Shown here: in pieces, positions 1-8,131 of the stretch | Numbering within the stretch: position 1 is the stretch's first letter | Layout: each line of letters begins with the position of its first letter | Origin: an uncultured Mobiluncus sp. | GTDB lineage: Bacteria; Actinomycetota; Actinomycetes; Actinomycetales; Actinomycetaceae | Direction: 5' to 3' | Length of the DNA stretch: 64,000 nt | Assembly: GCF_947254095.1 (NCBI RefSeq) | Contig: NZ_CAMYBV010000012.1 | Span: forward strand, 3,811 to 67,810 | Translations under genes and position numbers: made by a program | Notes under the pieces: model-generated | Told to the model about the DNA's origin: nothing | What the model saw: the letters and a program-made list of their open reading frames with translations, nothing else | The model's database searches: none

Positions 1-70
1 ATAGCGCAGCTGGTAGCGCATCTGCTTTGCAAGCAGAGGGTCGGGGGTTCGAGTCCCCCTAGCTCCACCA
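1..70 (+). tRNA. tRNA-Ala (anticodon TGC), 5' end cut by window edge
   Basis: Cloverleaf read by eye: the last acceptor base is at 1, D-arm 4-19, anticodon stem-loop 21-37 with TGC at 28-30, T-arm 43-59 containing GGTTCGAGT, 3' acceptor strand 60-66, discriminator A67 and an encoded CCA at 68-70. Only about six 5' acceptor bases lie outside the window. In other Actinobacteria tRNA-Ile and tRNA-Ala sit just beyond gyrA and the DUF3566 gene; here several genes lie between them. Confidence 0.96.
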
Positions 71-369
71 GACGAACAGGTCCGCAGGTCAGGGCGATTT
101 GAGAGTCGCTAAATCGAGTAAACCCCACCCACATTTTGGAAACAGCGTTGGTGTCGAGGATGCGTGTGAGAAATTGGCGATTAAATCGGGGTTGCTGGTC
201 TATATAGCCACGAACCCCGATTTAATCACCGATTTAATACATAACCGAACCCCCGCAGCTCATTTTTTGCTTTAGTAAGACGAGCAGTCGGCACCTACTG
301 CGGAATCGGAACATGAACGGGTTGAAAACGCTCAGTCAGGCTGTAGCAAATCAGATATTGACCAGAGGT
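71..369. repeat. tRNA-distal spacer with a long inverted repeat and CGATTTA motifs
   Basis: No gene is visible. A perfect 15-bp inverted repeat pairs 179-193 with 213-227, and the spacer between them is itself a near palindrome (196-210). The heptamer CGATTTA or its complement occurs at 110-116, 182-188, 218-224 and 230-236, with a partial copy at 95-100. No T-run follows the right arm, so this is not an ordinary intrinsic terminator. Attachment-site debris or a protein-binding region are both possible. Confidence 0.6.
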
Positions 370-399
370 ATGTAAGACATTATCATAATAATGTAAGAC
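370..399. promoter_or_regulatory. probable operator of the relB-yafQ module
   Basis: Two direct copies of ATGTAAGAC (370-378 and 391-399) bracket a 7-bp inverted repeat, ACATTAT (377-383) and ATAATGT (388-394), about 25 bp ahead of the antitoxin start. RelB-type antitoxins autoregulate through such palindromes, so this is the likely autoregulatory site. The role is inferred from position and symmetry. Confidence 0.5.
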
Positions 400-421
400 G
401 TTGATCGCTGGAAGGTGTCAA

Positions 422-688
422 ATGAGTTCAGTTACAATCCGCGTTGATACTGCTACGAAAGAGGCTGCTGCCTCCATCGCAGAGGATTTCGGCTTTGATT
501 TATCTTCTGTCACCCGCGCTTTTTACCGTCAGATGGTGCGGGAACGGCGCATTCCACTGAGCCTGTCCTACCCAGAGCCCAACGAGGAGTCGAAAAAATC
601 GATTCACGAAGCCGAGGAAATCATCGCCCAAGGCGGCACGGGGCGTTTCAAAAATGCCCAAGAAATGTTTGACGACCTGGGAATTTAA
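422..688 (+). CDS. RelB/DinJ-family antitoxin
   Basis: An 88-aa protein whose N-terminus (VTIRVDTATKEAA, then a helix-turn-helix stretch to about residue 45) matches the ribbon-helix-helix DNA-binding fold of RelB/DinJ antitoxins. The C-terminal half is acidic and would wrap the toxin. ATG 422 is chosen because GGAAGG lies about 6 nt upstream; a TTG at 401 would extend it by 7 residues without a better ribosome site. The toxin gene begins 3 nt after the stop, the usual type II layout. Expected role: neutralise the partner RNase and repress the operon. Confidence 0.85.
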   Translation: MSSVTIRVDTATKEAAASIAEDFGFDLSSVTRAFYRQMVRERRIPLSLSYPEPNEESKKSIHEAEEIIAQGGTGRFKNAQEMFDDLGI

Positions 689-691
689 TTT

Positions 692-988
692 ATGGCACCA
701 CTGATTCCCGATTACACCCCCAGCTTTCAACGCGATATTAAATCTCTTAAACGTAAGCATCGAGACACGACTGTGTTGCATGAAGTCATCAGGCTCATTC
801 TCGAAAATACCCCGGCATCTCAGGATGAGCTGCGTCGACGCCACAACGCGCATACGTTGAAGGGTAGTTGGGCAGGAAGCAACGAATGCCATGTGGCCAA
901 TGTTGGTGATTGGCTCTTGGTGTGGCGCACGGGCAACGGCATCGCCGTGTTTCAACGCACAGGCAGCCACGACGACATCTTTCGGTGA
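692..988 (+). CDS. YafQ/RelE-family mRNA interferase toxin
   Basis: A 98-aa basic protein with the YafQ signature: H54 in HTLKG, W60, ECH at 65-67, DWLLVW at 73-78 and RTGSH at 89-93, ending in F97. These align by eye with the E. coli YafQ catalytic set (His, His, Asp, His, Phe), so the toxin looks intact. YafQ enzymes cut mRNA in the ribosomal A site. It lies 3 nt downstream of the antitoxin gene and is presumably co-transcribed with it. Confidence 0.87.
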   Translation: MAPLIPDYTPSFQRDIKSLKRKHRDTTVLHEVIRLILENTPASQDELRRRHNAHTLKGSWAGSNECHVANVGDWLLVWRTGNGIAVFQRTGSHDDIFR

Positions 989-1082
989 ATAATTTGTCAC
1001 TGGTCGGCGGACGTTATCCTAAGTACATCCCCGCCACTGCGCGGGAGTTCCGTGCGGCGTGGTTTTTTGATAGGTTCGAGAC

Positions 1083-2303
1083 ATGAGTAAAACCCCTGAA
1101 ACGCCGGACCTGTTGGTGGTTGGTACCGGCTTATTTGGCCTCACCATCGCCCGCGAAGCCGCCGAAGCTGGCTATAAAGTCGTCATGATTGATCGCCGCC
1201 CCCACTTGGGTGGTAACGCCTGGTCCGAACCCGAGGCCCAGACCGGCATCGAAGTTCACAAGTACGGCGCTCACCTCTTCCACACCTCCAACCAGCGCGT
1301 GTGGGACTACGTCAACCGCTTTACCAAGTTCACGCCTTATATCCATAAGGTTTACACGACGGTTCACGGAGAGGTTTTCCCCATGCCCGTGAACCTCGGC
1401 ACCATCAATCAATTCTTCCACGCCGCCTACACTCCCGACCAGGCTCGCGAACTCATCGCCCGGCAAGCCGAGGAAATCCAAGGTGAGGACGCCAACGAAA
1501 ACTTCCGCACCAAAGGCATCTCCCTGGTCGGAAAGCCCCTGTTCGAAGCCTTTTTCGAGGGCTACACCGCGAAACAGTGGCAAACCGACCCCACCGAGCT
1601 GCCGGCCTCCATCGTGTCCCGCCTGCCGGTTCGCTACAACTACGACAACCGCTATTTCAACGATACTTACGAGGGTTTACCGGTTGACGGATACGGCGCC
1701 TGGCTGACGAACATGGCCACCCACGAAAACATCACCGTCCACCTGGGCGTGGACTTTTTCGACGAAAGCCCCGAAAATCCCTGGTCAAAAGCCGCTACGG
1801 TCGGCCGTCTGCCCGTCGTCTACACCGGGCCGATTGACGAATACTTTGCCTACAGCGAGGGCGAGCTGGGGTGGCGCACCATCGACCTGGAACTGGAAGT
1901 GAAACCGACTGGGGACTTCCAAGGCTGCCCGGTCATGAACTACGGCGACCCCTCCGTGCCCTACACGCGTATTCACGAGTTCCGCCACTTCCACCCCGAA
2001 CGCGCCGAGCGCTACCCCGCGGACCAGACCGTCATCGCTCGGGAATACTCTCGCTTTGCCCAGCGCGGCGACGAACCGTACTACCCCATCAACAAAGAAA
2101 CCGACCGCCAACGCCTTGTGAAGTATCGCGAACTGGCCGCCGCCGAACCAAACGTGCTGTTCGGCGGACGCTTGGGCACCTACAAATATTTGGATATGCA
2201 TATGGCCATCGGTTCCGCCCTGTCGCGTGCCCAAGCGGTGGTGCTGCCGCATCTGCGCGGGGAGCGTGCCTCCCTCTCCTTTGTGGCCGGACAGGACGAA
2301 TAG
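1083..2303 (+). CDS. glf: UDP-galactopyranose mutase
   Basis: A 406-aa flavoenzyme converting UDP-galactopyranose to UDP-galactofuranose for cell-surface glycans. The N-terminal FAD-binding Rossmann motif GTGLFGLTIA is followed by GGNAWSE and HKYGAHLFHTSN, all typical of Glf. Length is close to the usual 370-400. The product is cytoplasmic. The adjacent membrane protein and family 2 glycosyltransferase suggest a small surface-polysaccharide set, placed between gyrA/DUF3566 and tRNA-Ala where mycobacteria have none. The start ATG has only a weak TAGG upstream. Confidence 0.95.
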   Translation: MSKTPETPDLLVVGTGLFGLTIAREAAEAGYKVVMIDRRPHLGGNAWSEPEAQTGIEVHKYGAHLFHTSNQRVWDYVNRFTKFTPYIHKVYTTVHGEVFPMPVNLGTINQFFHAAYTPDQARELIARQAEEIQGEDANENFRTKGISLVGKPLFEAFFEGYTAKQWQTDPTELPASIVSRLPVRYNYDNRYFNDTYEGLPVDGYGAWLTNMATHENITVHLGVDFFDESPENPWSKAATVGRLPVVYTGPIDEYFAYSEGELGWRTIDLELEVKPTGDFQGCPVMNYGDPSVPYTRIHEFRHFHPERAERYPADQTVIAREYSRFAQRGDEPYYPINKETDRQRLVKYRELAAAEPNVLFGGRLGTYKYLDMHMAIGSALSRAQAVVLPHLRGERASLSFVAGQDE

Positions 2304-2481
2304 CCCAGACGGGTGTCCTATAACCGGTGAAAAACCGGATATTTCGCTACCATTAACTCAGGCAAACCCGAATCTCCGGTCAGGCACCCGCTAACCGGGT
2401 CGGGGACCCTGCGGAATCTCCGCCCACCGACCCCGGCAAACCCGCCAACCGTGCAGGTCAGCCTCTATCGAGAGGACAGTC
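2304..2481 (+). promoter_or_regulatory. GC-rich leader with repeated small hairpins
   Basis: The 178-bp spacer ahead of the TTG-started transporter gene contains a 5-bp stem ACCCG/CGGGT (2386-2400), a hairpin GCGG/CCGC with loop AATCT (2411-2423), and a near copy of that loop at 2368-2379. CGGGG (2401-2405) could pair with CCCCG (2431-2435). I do not recognise a known riboswitch. It may simply be GC-rich upstream sequence, but a structured leader is plausible. Confidence 0.3.
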
Positions 2482-3486
2482 TTGGAACACAACCTACCCC
2501 TCGCCATCGCTTTGCAGGTGATTGGGTCGTTCTGTTTCGCCCTGGCTGCCCGGTATCAAAACAGCGCTATTCGCCACGAGGTCAAACACAATCAAAGCCG
2601 GCGGCGCCTGAAGTCCGCCCAACTCCTGGCGAGCCTGAAAAACCGCCGGTGGTGGCATGGGTTATTGCTGATGGGAGTGTCTTTGGGGTGCCAGATTACC
2701 GCCCTGTTTTTTGCCCCAGTCACGGTGGTGCAGCCCGTGGGATTGCTGGCTTTCCCCTGGTCCATGATTTTGCAGGCACGCGTCGCTCACCAGCGGATTC
2801 GCAAGCGCGAGGGGGCTTTGGTAGCGATGACGGTGCTGGCCACCGGCGTTTTCACTTTCCTGGTGTCCTACTATTCCGCACCCGATCAGCCCCTCACGGC
2901 CATCAAAGTCTTTATCGGCGCCATCACGATTTATATTCTGGCCGGGTCTTTCGGGGCGTTGGGCGCAAAAGGGCCGCGCGTGTGGCGTTCGTTTTTTTGG
3001 GGCAGCGGTGGGGCTATGTTCTACGGTCTGGAAGCCTCGTTGGTGCGTACTCTCATCATCTTTGTCCGCCAGCATAACTGGGTGGACAACCCGATGTTCT
3101 GGATAGTCCTGGTGGTTTTGGTCATTGGTTCGATGACCGCCGGCTGGATGGTGCAGCAGGGTTACGCCACCGGACAAGCCGAGCTGGTCGTCGCGTCGAT
3201 GACCATCACGTCGCCCATCATCGCGGTGTGTTTCGGCATCGCCGTACTGGGAGAGGGCAAGAACTTCACCTGGGGAGTTGCGTTAGGAATCATCGCCTGC
3301 GGACTGGTCGCCATCGCCGGAATCGTCGGGCTGACCCACTTGAAAGCCCATCAGCCCATCGTTTTGGAACACACCGCCGGAATCGCTATCGATTCACCCT
3401 CGGCTCACGAGGAACAGGCCGACCCCACGAACCGTTCGGACGGGCCCGGCACGCCGGGGCCGGACACGCCCACCGAAGTTAGTTGA
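2482..3486 (+). CDS. DMT/EamA-like multi-pass membrane protein
   Basis: A 334-aa protein with about nine hydrophobic segments from residue 3 to about 285, arranged like two EamA-type halves, and a hydrophilic Pro/Asp-rich tail. Drug/metabolite-transporter and NIPA-like proteins have this architecture; the substrate cannot be told. TTG 2482 is used because GAGAGGA lies 5-6 nt upstream and no in-frame ATG precedes the first membrane segment. It follows glf on the same strand and its 3' end overlaps the convergent glycosyltransferase gene by 8 bp. A role in moving a glycan precursor is conceivable but unsupported. Confidence 0.7.
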   Translation: MEHNLPLAIALQVIGSFCFALAARYQNSAIRHEVKHNQSRRRLKSAQLLASLKNRRWWHGLLLMGVSLGCQITALFFAPVTVVQPVGLLAFPWSMILQARVAHQRIRKREGALVAMTVLATGVFTFLVSYYSAPDQPLTAIKVFIGAITIYILAGSFGALGAKGPRVWRSFFWGSGGAMFYGLEASLVRTLIIFVRQHNWVDNPMFWIVLVVLVIGSMTAGWMVQQGYATGQAELVVASMTITSPIIAVCFGIAVLGEGKNFTWGVALGIIACGLVAIAGIVGLTHLKAHQPIVLEHTAGIAIDSPSAHEEQADPTNRSDGPGTPGPDTPTEVS

Positions 3487-4558
3487 ACCGATAGAGGTGC
3501 TGGGCCAGGCGGTAGGTCTTAACCGCGGCCCACTTCAGTGGCGGTTTTTTAACGCTCGAACCCAGAACCAGGGGGTGGCGCTTGAGATTGCGGGCCATGC
3601 GCGGGCTCTTGGCGTAAATGTGTTTCCACATCTCATCGCGCATTCGCATCGCTTCATGATCGCCGCGCAACAGCGAAAACGCCGAGGAAGCCGTGACAAT
3701 CAGCGCCAGGAAACCTTCCATATACTTTGCCAAGCGCGGGTTGGGAACGTCGTCGGGCAAAGTGTAGGCATCGACCAGCGCCCGAGTCACGCGCATCTGT
3801 TGATCGAGGCGACCCAGCATGACAGTCTCGTTCACGGACTGGTCGTCACGCCCGATAAAGTAGTGATACAGGTCAACCGGTAAATAGTACAGTTTCTTTA
3901 CATAAGGGAGGGGGACGTAGACAAAAATGTTGTCAACATAGAACGTGTGTTTGGGCATGACCATACCGGATTCCCGCAGCACCTGGGTGCGATAAACCGT
4001 GGAGTGCATCAAGATATTTTGCCCCACCCCAAAGTTTCCGACCTGGTTCCAGGTGATAACCCGGTTCAGCGGCAGGGCGCGGTTGTAGCGGATAACTTTG
4101 CGCGAACCGGTCAACACGTGCTCGTACACATAATTACAGACAACCAGGTCAACCTGCTCATTGTGTGCTAGGAACGTTCTCAGCTTGGACATCAGCAAGT
4201 TTAACCCGACCCGATCCAGCCAGTCGTCAGAGTCGACCACCTTAAAATACTGGCCACGAGCCGCCCGCAGACCTGCCATCACTGCGCCGCCGTGACCGGC
4301 ATTTTCCTGGTGAATGACCCTAATCTTGTCGGGCATGGCCTGCGCCCACTTGTCGGCTTTTGCTCCCGTATGATCCTTTGAACCATCATTAACAACGATG
4401 ATTTCGGTGTCCTCGCCCGCCCCGATCATCGAGGAAATACAGGCGTCCATGTAATCCTCGGAGTTGTAGCATGGAATGACAAAGGTCAGGGTTATGTCGC
4501 GATCTGCCGCGTTGTGTTCAGGGTTTGCGGTTTCCGCGGTGTTATTCGTTTCTGCCAT
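3479..4558 (-). CDS. family 2 glycosyltransferase
   Basis: A 359-aa cytoplasmic or membrane-associated GT-A enzyme. The nucleotide-sugar fold begins LTFVIPCYNSEDYMD (about 24-38), IIVVNDGSKD follows at 53-62, and the metal-binding DSDD motif is at 109-112. The C-terminal third is basic with hydrophobic stretches that may touch the membrane. Acceptor and donor are unknown. With glf close by, a galactofuranosyl or other surface-glycan role is a reasonable guess only. It is downstream of DUF3566 on the same strand and overlaps the convergent transporter gene by 8 bp. Confidence 0.88.
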   Translation of the reverse strand: MAETNNTAETANPEHNAADRDITLTFVIPCYNSEDYMDACISSMIGAGEDTEIIVVNDGSKDHTGAKADKWAQAMPDKIRVIHQENAGHGGAVMAGLRAARGQYFKVVDSDDWLDRVGLNLLMSKLRTFLAHNEQVDLVVCNYVYEHVLTGSRKVIRYNRALPLNRVITWNQVGNFGVGQNILMHSTVYRTQVLRESGMVMPKHTFYVDNIFVYVPLPYVKKLYYLPVDLYHYFIGRDDQSVNETVMLGRLDQQMRVTRALVDAYTLPDDVPNPRLAKYMEGFLALIVTASSAFSLLRGDHEAMRMRDEMWKHIYAKSPRMARNLKRHPLVLGSSVKKPPLKWAAVKTYRLAQHLYRFN

Positions 4559-4620
4559 CAGGTTCTCTCACTAGATTTCGTTGTTATTTCTGTAGTTTTG
4601 CCCCTTCAGTCGGGGTGGGC

Positions 4621-5385
4621 TCATTCGTCGGTCATCACCACGTGCAGCCCGCCCACCATGCGGGCAATCAAGTTGTAAATCACGGCAGCCAGCCAGCTCA
4701 GTACCGTCAAAATAATAATCTGGAGTACGCCAAAAATCGCGACCAGAGCAATCGCCCGACTAAACGTCAGCGCGTCAACCAGGTTCACCAATGCTGTGGC
4801 GGAAAGCGCCTGTAAAAACCCTTGCATCGAGGAAAACACGTGCAACATATCCAACACCAGCCACAACACTATGGACGCGACCAACATCACTATGGACAGC
4901 GCGACCGCCACCAGGAACCCAATCTTCATCGCTGAGAGCGGATTGACCCTGGACAAAGTCAGCTTCACGCGACGCACATCGGGTAAATCCATGGCTTCTT
5001 CGCGTTCCTGCATGCGTTTAGCCGCCTCCAAGCGCCGGGCCTCCCGAGCGGCTTCCCGCTCGGCTTTCTTGGCGGCCTTAGCCGCCGCCCGCTCGGCGGC
5101 GTTCATTTCCCGAGGGGTGGGGGTCGGCTCGACTGCGGGTTCCTGGTCCGCAGCAGGTTCATTTTCGGACTCGGCTAAATCCTGCCGCGCGCCAGCCTCT
5201 GAGCCGGTTCCCGGCGGTGGGGGCGGAACCGGTCTTTTCACCGGAGTCTCACCAGCCTGCAAAGCACCTGAATAGGGGTCAGCATGGCCCAGCCTGGCCC
5301 ACGATACGCTGGGATCCTCGCCCTCATCAGCCGTATCGGGATTGGGGTCGGGATTATTCCCGTCAGGTGTTCCTTTTATCCGCAT
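4621..5385 (-). CDS. DUF3566 transmembrane protein downstream of gyrA
   Basis: A 254-aa protein. Residues 1-130 are hydrophilic, rich in Pro, Glu, Ala and Lys, with a charged helical stretch around 95-130. Residues 135-254 form the DUF3566 domain with two strong membrane segments (about 155-178 and 210-240). The equivalent gene lies directly downstream of gyrA in mycobacteria (Rv0007). It is separated from gyrA by about 130 bp on the same strand. The family's function is not established; association with the cell envelope or division site has been suggested from context. Confidence 0.85.
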   Translation of the reverse strand: MRIKGTPDGNNPDPNPDTADEGEDPSVSWARLGHADPYSGALQAGETPVKRPVPPPPPGTGSEAGARQDLAESENEPAADQEPAVEPTPTPREMNAAERAAAKAAKKAEREAAREARRLEAAKRMQEREEAMDLPDVRRVKLTLSRVNPLSAMKIGFLVAVALSIVMLVASIVLWLVLDMLHVFSSMQGFLQALSATALVNLVDALTFSRAIALVAIFGVLQIIILTVLSWLAAVIYNLIARMVGGLHVVMTDE

Positions 5386-5519
5386 ATTCCATTCCCTTCA
5401 GATACTTCCTCGATTTTAGAGCCTAGCCACCGGCGGCTCAATTCATAGTCCTGGGTTCTCACGATGACGATTCAGAGGACTTTCCCAATAAATCACACAC
5501 AGTGAGCAATCCCACAACA

Positions 5520-8072
5520 TTATTCCTCGCTATCCTCCAGCTGTGAGTCGTTGTCCACGTTGAGGGTGATAGCGATAACCCCGTCGCCCTCATCAGCCCG
5601 TGAGAAAATCACGCCCTGAGTGTTGCGCCCGGTTCGGCTGACTTCATCGACCCGGGAACGCACGATTTTGCCCCCCGCCATGATGACCAGCACTTCTGAA
5701 TCTTCCTCGGTGACCAGCGCGCCAACCAGGTCGCCGCGCGCCTCAACTAGGTTCGCGACCTTAATCCCCAGGCCACCGCGACCCTGGACTCGGTATTCCG
5801 ACAGCGCCGTGCGTTTCGCAAACCCGCCCACGGTCACCACGAACAGGTCCGCATCGGGGCGCACCACGTCCATCGTCAACAATTCATCCTTGGTCCTAAA
5901 CCGCATTCCCGTGACGCCGGATGTGGCCCGACCCATCGGGCGCAGCTGCTCGTCGGAGGCGGTAAACCGCAGGGATTGGCCGTGGCGAGAGACCAAAATC
6001 AGGTCGTCGGTCGCGTCCACCAGACACGCCGAAACCAACTGATCCGCCTCACCGTCACTGTCTTCGCGCAGCTTAATCGCAATCAGCCCGCCCGTTCGGT
6101 TCGTGTCGTAATCGGTCAGTCGAGTCTTTTTCACGAACCCGAGCCGCGTCGCCAACACCAGGTAGTCTTTGTCCGCAAACGAGGAAACCTGGAGGACCTG
6201 GGCGATACGTTCCTCGGGCTGGAAAGCCAGCAGGTTCGCCACGTGCTGACCTTTCGAGTCACGCCCGCCTTCGGGAATCTCGTAGGCTTTCGCGCGATAC
6301 ACCCGCCCGAAGTTCGTAAAGAACAACAGCCAGTCGTGCGAGGAAGTCGTAAAGAAATGCTCAACCTGGTCCTCTTCGCGCAGCGTCGCGCCTTTAATAC
6401 CTTTGCCGCCGCGATGCTGGGATCGGTAAGCGTCGACCCGGGTCCGTTTCGCATACCCGCCACGAGTGATGGTGACCACCACGTCTTCTTCGGGAATGAG
6501 GTCCTCCATCGACATTTCCCCGTCAAAAGGCACGATGGTGGTTTTGCGTTCGTCGCCCCACTTTTCGGTAATTTCGCCCAGTTCCTCGGACACAATGGCG
6601 CGCTGGCGTTCGGGGCGAGCCAAAATGTCTTCATAGTCGGCGACTTTCGCCTCTAATTCGGCATGTTCGTCCAAAATCTTTTGACGCTCCAAGGCGGCCA
6701 ACCGGCGCAGCTGCAAAGCCAGAATCGCGTCAGCCTGAACCTCGTCAACCTTCAGGAAATCCATCAACCCGACCCGAGCATCTTCTGCGGTCGGAGAACG
6801 ACGAATCAACGCGATAACCTCATCGAGCGCGTCCAAAGCGGCCAGGTAGCCTTGCAAGATATGCAGCCGTTCCTGGGCTTTTGCCAACCGGAAAGCGGTG
6901 CGGCGTTTGATGACATCGACCTGGTGGGCCGTCCAATAGTGGACAAAACCGTCAATAGACAGGGTTCGCGGCACCCCGTCAACCAGCGCCAACATGTTGG
7001 CGGGGAAGGAATCTTGCAACTGGGTGCGTTTGTACAGGTTATTCAGCACGACTTTCGGAACCGCGTCGCGTTTCAGCACCACCACAATCCGGGTTCCGGC
7101 GCGGTCCGACGTTTCGTCACGAATATCCGCAATGCCCTGCAGCTGGCCGTCTTTGACCAGCTGAGCAATCTTAACCTGCAGGTTATCGGGGTTGACCTGG
7201 TAGGGCAGTTCGGTCGCCACCAGGCAGGTGCGTCCGTTGAGTTCCTCCACGTTGACCACCGCGCGTTGGGTGATGGAACCGCGGCCGGTCCGGTAGGTTT
7301 CCTCAATTCCGCGTCGTCCCAGAATCGTGGCGCCAGTGGGGAAATCCGGGCCTTTGATACGCTGCAGGCAGGCCTGGAGCAGTTCTTCGCGGGTCGCCTC
7401 GGGATTTTGCAGATACCATTGGGCGGCGTCCGCGACTTCCCGCAGGTTGTGGGGCGGAATCCGGGTCGCCATGCCCACCGCGATACCTTCCGACCCGTTA
7501 ATCAGCAGGTTCGGGATTCGGCTGGGCAGCACGGTCGGTTCTTGGGAGCGCCCGTCATAGTTGTCCATGAAATCGACGGTGTCCTCGTCGATGTCACGCA
7601 CCATTTCCATGGCGAGGGCGGCCATCTTGCATTCCGTGTACCGAGGCGCGGCCGGCCCCAAGTTACCGGGGGAACCAAAGTTGCCTTGACCAGCCACCAA
7701 GGGGTAACGCAACGACCAGGGCTGCACCAACCGGGCTAGTGCGTCATAGACCGAAGAATCCCCATGGGGGTGGAAGTGGCCCAAAACGTCGCCCACCACG
7801 CGCATACACTTGGAATACCCGCCGTTCGGGCGGTAGCCGCCGTCATACATGGTGTAGATGACGCGGCGGTGTACCGGTTTCAGCCCATCGCGCACATCGG
7901 GCAGGGCGCGGCCCACGATGACGCTCATGGCGTAGTCCATGTAGGACTTTTTCATCTCTTTTTCCAAATCCACCTGCATGACGCGGGGGGATTCCGCCTC
8001 GGTAATCACGGGGGCATCAGGATGAAGGATGTCCTCGACTTCGGAATCGTTGTTGTCTTGGTTATCAGCCAT
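5520..8072 (-). CDS. gyrA: DNA gyrase subunit A
   Basis: An 850-aa type IIA topoisomerase subunit that cuts and passes DNA with GyrB to introduce negative supercoils. The quinolone region shows HPHGDSSVYD at 101-110, giving Ser106 and Asp110 at the E. coli Ser83 and Asp87 positions, the susceptible-type residues. The catalytic tyrosine is Tyr145 in AAPRYTE. The C-terminal domain carries a GyrA box reading QHRGGKG rather than QRRGGKG. ATG 8072 follows a purine-rich stretch; gyrB ends 59 bp upstream on the same strand. Confidence 0.98.
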   Translation of the reverse strand: MADNQDNNDSEVEDILHPDAPVITEAESPRVMQVDLEKEMKKSYMDYAMSVIVGRALPDVRDGLKPVHRRVIYTMYDGGYRPNGGYSKCMRVVGDVLGHFHPHGDSSVYDALARLVQPWSLRYPLVAGQGNFGSPGNLGPAAPRYTECKMAALAMEMVRDIDEDTVDFMDNYDGRSQEPTVLPSRIPNLLINGSEGIAVGMATRIPPHNLREVADAAQWYLQNPEATREELLQACLQRIKGPDFPTGATILGRRGIEETYRTGRGSITQRAVVNVEELNGRTCLVATELPYQVNPDNLQVKIAQLVKDGQLQGIADIRDETSDRAGTRIVVVLKRDAVPKVVLNNLYKRTQLQDSFPANMLALVDGVPRTLSIDGFVHYWTAHQVDVIKRRTAFRLAKAQERLHILQGYLAALDALDEVIALIRRSPTAEDARVGLMDFLKVDEVQADAILALQLRRLAALERQKILDEHAELEAKVADYEDILARPERQRAIVSEELGEITEKWGDERKTTIVPFDGEMSMEDLIPEEDVVVTITRGGYAKRTRVDAYRSQHRGGKGIKGATLREEDQVEHFFTTSSHDWLLFFTNFGRVYRAKAYEIPEGGRDSKGQHVANLLAFQPEERIAQVLQVSSFADKDYLVLATRLGFVKKTRLTDYDTNRTGGLIAIKLREDSDGEADQLVSACLVDATDDLILVSRHGQSLRFTASDEQLRPMGRATSGVTGMRFRTKDELLTMDVVRPDADLFVVTVGGFAKRTALSEYRVQGRGGLGIKVANLVEARGDLVGALVTEEDSEVLVIMAGGKIVRSRVDEVSRTGRNTQGVIFSRADEGDGVIAITLNVDNDSQLEDSEE

Positions 8073-8131
8073 TTCCCTTGTCTTTCAATATCTTGGTGAG
8101 AGTTTCACCGTGGCTTGTGGTTGTCGTTCGC

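Noticed and set aside
500..1000. 166-aa minus-strand ORF across the toxin-antitoxin pair
   Set aside because: Antisense to two genes with clear family motifs.
1030..1045. CCCGC/GCGGG hairpin between the toxin gene and glf as a terminator
   Set aside because: Stem is only 5 bp and the T-run lies some 15 bp beyond it, so I did not call it.
6663..7739. 358-aa plus-strand ORF inside gyrA
   Set aside because: It is antisense to a fully conserved gyrA, and its residue content (Gln/His/Arg-rich) is that of a complementary-strand shadow.
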